DNA of 7,766 bases, from the NCBI GenBank assembly GCA_028527945.1, contig JAQQAK010000075.1, positions 1-7,766 of the forward strand. The letters run 5' to 3'. Below are positions 6,246 through 7,766 of this stretch, piece by piece. The notes under the pieces were generated by a model. That model saw nothing but the letters and a program-made list of their open reading frames with translations. It searched no databases and was not told the DNA's origin. Both the position numbers and the translations under genes were made by a program. The stretch is from Spirochaetaceae bacterium. GTDB lineage: Bacteria > Spirochaetota > Spirochaetia > UBA9216. How positions within the stretch are numbered: position 1 is the first letter of the stretch; each line of letters begins with the position of its first letter.

Positions 6246-7380
6246 TAATATAGCCTCTTGCCGACTCTGTTTTTTGCTGAATTTTTATATACAGCTCTTC
6301 CATTTGATCTATACATTTTCTAAATCTGTAGTTTTCTGCTTCAGCAAGAACCTTTTTCTTTATTTCCGGCAACTCTTTTCTATGTTCATACCAGTAATCA
6401 ATCTTTTCTGCCAATTGATCAGCGTTATCTTTTTCAAATAGAAAACGCTCGTCCAAAGCAAATTGAGGCGCCGCACTGTATGGAGCATCACTTATAAGGC
6501 AGGGTAGGCCGCAGCCTATCGCTTCCAGGCAAGAGAGGCTTTCAAGCTCAATTATAGAAGAATGAAGATAAAGATCTGCTGTATTAAGATATTTTAGTTT
6601 ATCTTCATCTGATACATATTCAATCAAAGGCTTAATTGGAAGATCCTTGCTTATATTTCTAAGCATTTCTGAATTCTCTCCTTTTCCACAAAGAAGAAGT
6701 TGAATATTATCTTTATATTTTGAACGCTTAACACCCTCTACAAGCAGATGCTGTCTTTTTTCAAAAGCATGACGACCAATATTAACAATAACAAATTTAT
6801 CACCAAACCAGTCAGGTCTTTCAAAATTTGAAGGACGGTACATTTCCGGAATTCCATTTGAAATAATATGAAAATTAGCGCGGCTTCCATGGTTAAAAAT
6901 TAAATCTGCGGCGAATTGAGACGGACAGTGAATATCTGGTACCTGTTTGAATAAACAAAAATTAAATAGCGCGGAGAGTGCTGCCTCCATAAGTTTGTTT
7001 TCTTTGCCCATAGCAGATATAACATTTTGCGGTTGAATATGGCACGCACCAAGAACAGGTATTCCCATCTTTTTTGCGACGTTTACCGCATTTTTTGCCA
7101 TGAAGAATGGAAATTGAATTTGTACAATATCTGCGTCTTTAAAGGCTTGTTTATAAGTTTTTTTAATCCCTTTTCCAAAAAGAAATCCCATGTTTTGCAT
7201 AGATTCCTCAACCCCTGGTAAATAAAAACCTGGGACTGTATAAAAATCTCCATCATATTTGCCTGTAGTGACAACTGTAATTTTGTGGCCGCGTTTTTCC
7301 AGTTCGCTTACCATTCTTTTGGTTGCTACAATAGCACCGTTGCCCTCGTTCCAGCTGTCGATGACAATAACAATTTTCAT
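6235..7380 (-). CDS. GT4-family glycosyltransferase, possibly acting on a diacylglycerol lipid
   Basis: This protein of 381 residues from the chosen start should transfer a sugar from a nucleotide-sugar donor at the cytoplasmic membrane face. It has the GT-B layout. The N-terminal Rossmann half begins MKIVIVIDSWNEGNGA, with a small-residue loop near 12-16 and the block GACHIQPQNV at 111-120. The C-terminal donor half begins near 196 (FVIVNIGRHAFEKRQHL, with the Arg and Lys typical of GT4). The retaining E-x7-E motif is E278 and E286, followed by AIGCGLPCLISD. A longer frame opens at 7461, but its first 27 codons overlap the predicted promoter and lack a ribosome site, whereas AAGGAG lies six bases before the ATG at 7380. 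It is the first gene of the acyltransferase-exporter unit. A glycolipid product (diglucosyl- or mannosyl-lipid type) is inferred from neighbours; the acceptor is not readable, and other GT4 acceptors remain possible. Confidence 0.88.
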   Translation of the reverse strand: MKIVIVIDSWNEGNGAIVATKRMVSELEKRGHKITVVTTGKYDGDFYTVPGFYLPGVEESMQNMGFLFGKGIKKTYKQAFKDADIVQIQFPFFMAKNAVNVAKKMGIPVLGACHIQPQNVISAMGKENKLMEAALSALFNFCLFKQVPDIHCPSQFAADLIFNHGSRANFHIISNGIPEMYRPSNFERPDWFGDKFVIVNIGRHAFEKRQHLLVEGVKRSKYKDNIQLLLCGKGENSEMLRNISKDLPIKPLIEYVSDEDKLKYLNTADLYLHSSIIELESLSCLEAIGCGLPCLISDAPYSAAPQFALDERFLFEKDNADQLAEKIDYWYEHRKELPEIKKKVLAEAENYRFRKCIDQMEELYIKIQQKTESARGYINVK

Positions 7381-7386
7381 TACCCT

Positions 7387-7392
7387 CTCCTT
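7387..7392 (-). promoter_or_regulatory. Ribosome binding site that fixes the glycosyltransferase start
   Basis: On the minus strand AAGGAG lies six bases before the ATG at 7380-7378. This supports the 381-residue form over the 408-residue open frame. Confidence 0.88.
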
Positions 7393-7441
7393 GATAGGCA
7401 TATAGATTTTGATCCAAAATAAAACTGAATATTGCCGAAAG

Positions 7442-7469
7442 ACTATATTATACACACACAAAATGTCAA
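7442..7469 (-). promoter_or_regulatory. Sigma70-like promoter of the lipid gene unit
   Basis: Reading the minus strand, TTGACA (7469-7464) is a perfect -35 box, followed by a 16-base GT-rich spacer (7463-7448) and TATAGT (7447-7442), five of six matches to -10. A start near 7435 would give a leader of about 55 bases to the ATG at 7380. An overlapping TATAAT (7452-7447) has only a poor -35 (CTAACA, 17-base spacing). No other promoter of this quality was found upstream of the three minus-strand genes. Confidence 0.72.
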
Positions 7470-7617
7470 TGTTAGAAATAGGCAGTTCAGAAGAGATATT
7501 TGTTTACGTTTTTGATAAAAACGCTTATATTAGAAATAGATGAATGTAAAAAAAATACTAAAAAAAATGTTTTAATTGAATAAACAGGGCTTATGGAATA
7601 TATTTTTATTAGAGGAT
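7470..7617. other. Intergenic region upstream of the promoter
   Basis: No gene is seen here; short frames on both strands stop quickly. It holds a 7-base hairpin (CGTTTTT at 7507-7513, AAAAACG at 7517-7523, loop GAT), about 38 bases upstream of the -35 box. It also holds a 10-base direct repeat TTAGAAATAG at 7472-7481 and 7530-7539, flanking that hairpin. These could be binding sites, but they are short and AT-rich enough to be chance. Confidence 0.4.
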
Positions 7618-7670
7618 GTAATTAAAAAAAATTGAGATTCATTTTATGGATCTCAATTTTTCTTAATTAC
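7618..7670 (-). terminator. Long near-perfect hairpin, probable intrinsic terminator
   Basis: The arms 7618-7640 and 7648-7670 pair at 22 of 23 positions (one A-C mismatch at 7626/7662, one G-T wobble at 7639/7649) around a seven-base loop ATTTTAT. On the minus strand the GC-containing core (TTGAGAT and ATCTCAA) is followed by eight T residues, the pattern of a Rho-independent terminator. On the plus strand the core is followed by five T residues and a C, so weaker bidirectional action is possible. It would end a minus-strand transcript coming from the right edge and shield the lipid unit's promoter. Confidence 0.75.
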
Positions 7671-7766
7671 TGCTTTTGTCAGAATGAAGAAGACTTGGTA
7701 ACTGTTTTGCTTTACTTTGTTTGTTGTTACTTTTTCTTTTTCATAGTTTTCTGTAATTTTATTACA
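7653..7766 (-). CDS. Possible C-terminal end of an off-window gene
   Basis: A minus-strand frame is open from the right edge for 37 codons and ends with TGA at 7655-7653; the other two minus frames both stop within this stretch. The visible peptide is Lys/Asn/Thr-rich at first and ends YQVFFILTKAVIKKN. I recognise no family. The stop falls inside the first arm of the predicted minus-strand terminator, which is a common position for the end of a gene. A 37-codon open frame in such AT-rich DNA is only mildly unlikely by chance, so this is tentative. Confidence 0.4.
   Translation of the reverse strand, partial: CNKITENYEKEKVTTNKVKQNSYQVFFILTKAVIKKN

Noticed and set aside
7083..7274. 63-codon minus-strand frame in another phase inside the glycosyltransferase gene
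   Set aside because: It is fully contained in the GT4 coding sequence and no domain is seen; overlapping coding would need independent evidence.
7448..7463. TG/CA-rich run as a microsatellite
   Set aside because: Only about four dinucleotide units are present, and they form the spacer of the predicted promoter; too short to call a repeat tract.
7684..7701. Possible small plus-strand gene starting ATG AAG AAG near the right edge
   Set aside because: It stops after five codons and has no convincing ribosome site.

Overview
The window is AT-rich bacterial chromosome, densely coded, with two converging gene sets. The families present are a CheC-type CheY phosphatase, a PAS-GGDEF cyclase, a PIN-PhoH ATPase, a GT4 glycosyltransferase, a PlsC-like acyltransferase and an RND/MMPL exporter. 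Together with the overall protein style and low GC, they fit a spirochaete of the Treponema type best. That placement is an impression from family knowledge, not a computed result. I see no transposon, phage, CRISPR, tRNA or rRNA gene.

Left half, plus strand (1-3181): the end of a receiver-only response regulator (cut by the window edge), a CheC-like phosphatase and a PAS-GGDEF diguanylate cyclase. Each joins the next through a one-base TAATG overlap, so they are almost certainly co-transcribed and translationally coupled. The arrangement suggests a phosphorylatable receiver, an enzyme that strips its phosphate, and a c-di-GMP synthase as a candidate output. After 78 bases comes a PIN-PhoH (YlaK-type) protein, probably an RNA-acting nuclease/ATPase. 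It may belong to the same transcript or use its own weak promoter.

Right half, minus strand (7469 down to 3176): a good sigma70-like promoter (TTGACA, 16-bp spacer, TATAGT) drives a compact unit of GT4 glycosyltransferase, PlsC-like acyltransferase and a 763-residue RND/MMPL exporter, with an 11-base overlap and then a 10-base gap. A lipid glycosylating enzyme, a lipid acylating enzyme and a lipid-type exporter in one unit suggest synthesis and movement of an envelope glycolipid. The substrate cannot be read from sequence.

The two sets meet tail to tail at 3176-3181. The hexamer TTATAG gives Leu-stop to both genes, leaving no room for an ordinary terminator between them. The right edge (7470-7766) holds the promoter-upstream region, a 53-base near-perfect hairpin that looks like a terminator for minus-strand transcription, and a possible C-terminal end of another minus-strand gene running off the window.

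The main points worth a second look are the receiver-CheC-cyclase module, the unequal transport motifs in the two halves of the RND protein, the long hairpin near 7618-7670, and the terminator-free convergent stop overlap. No clearly unprecedented system is visible.
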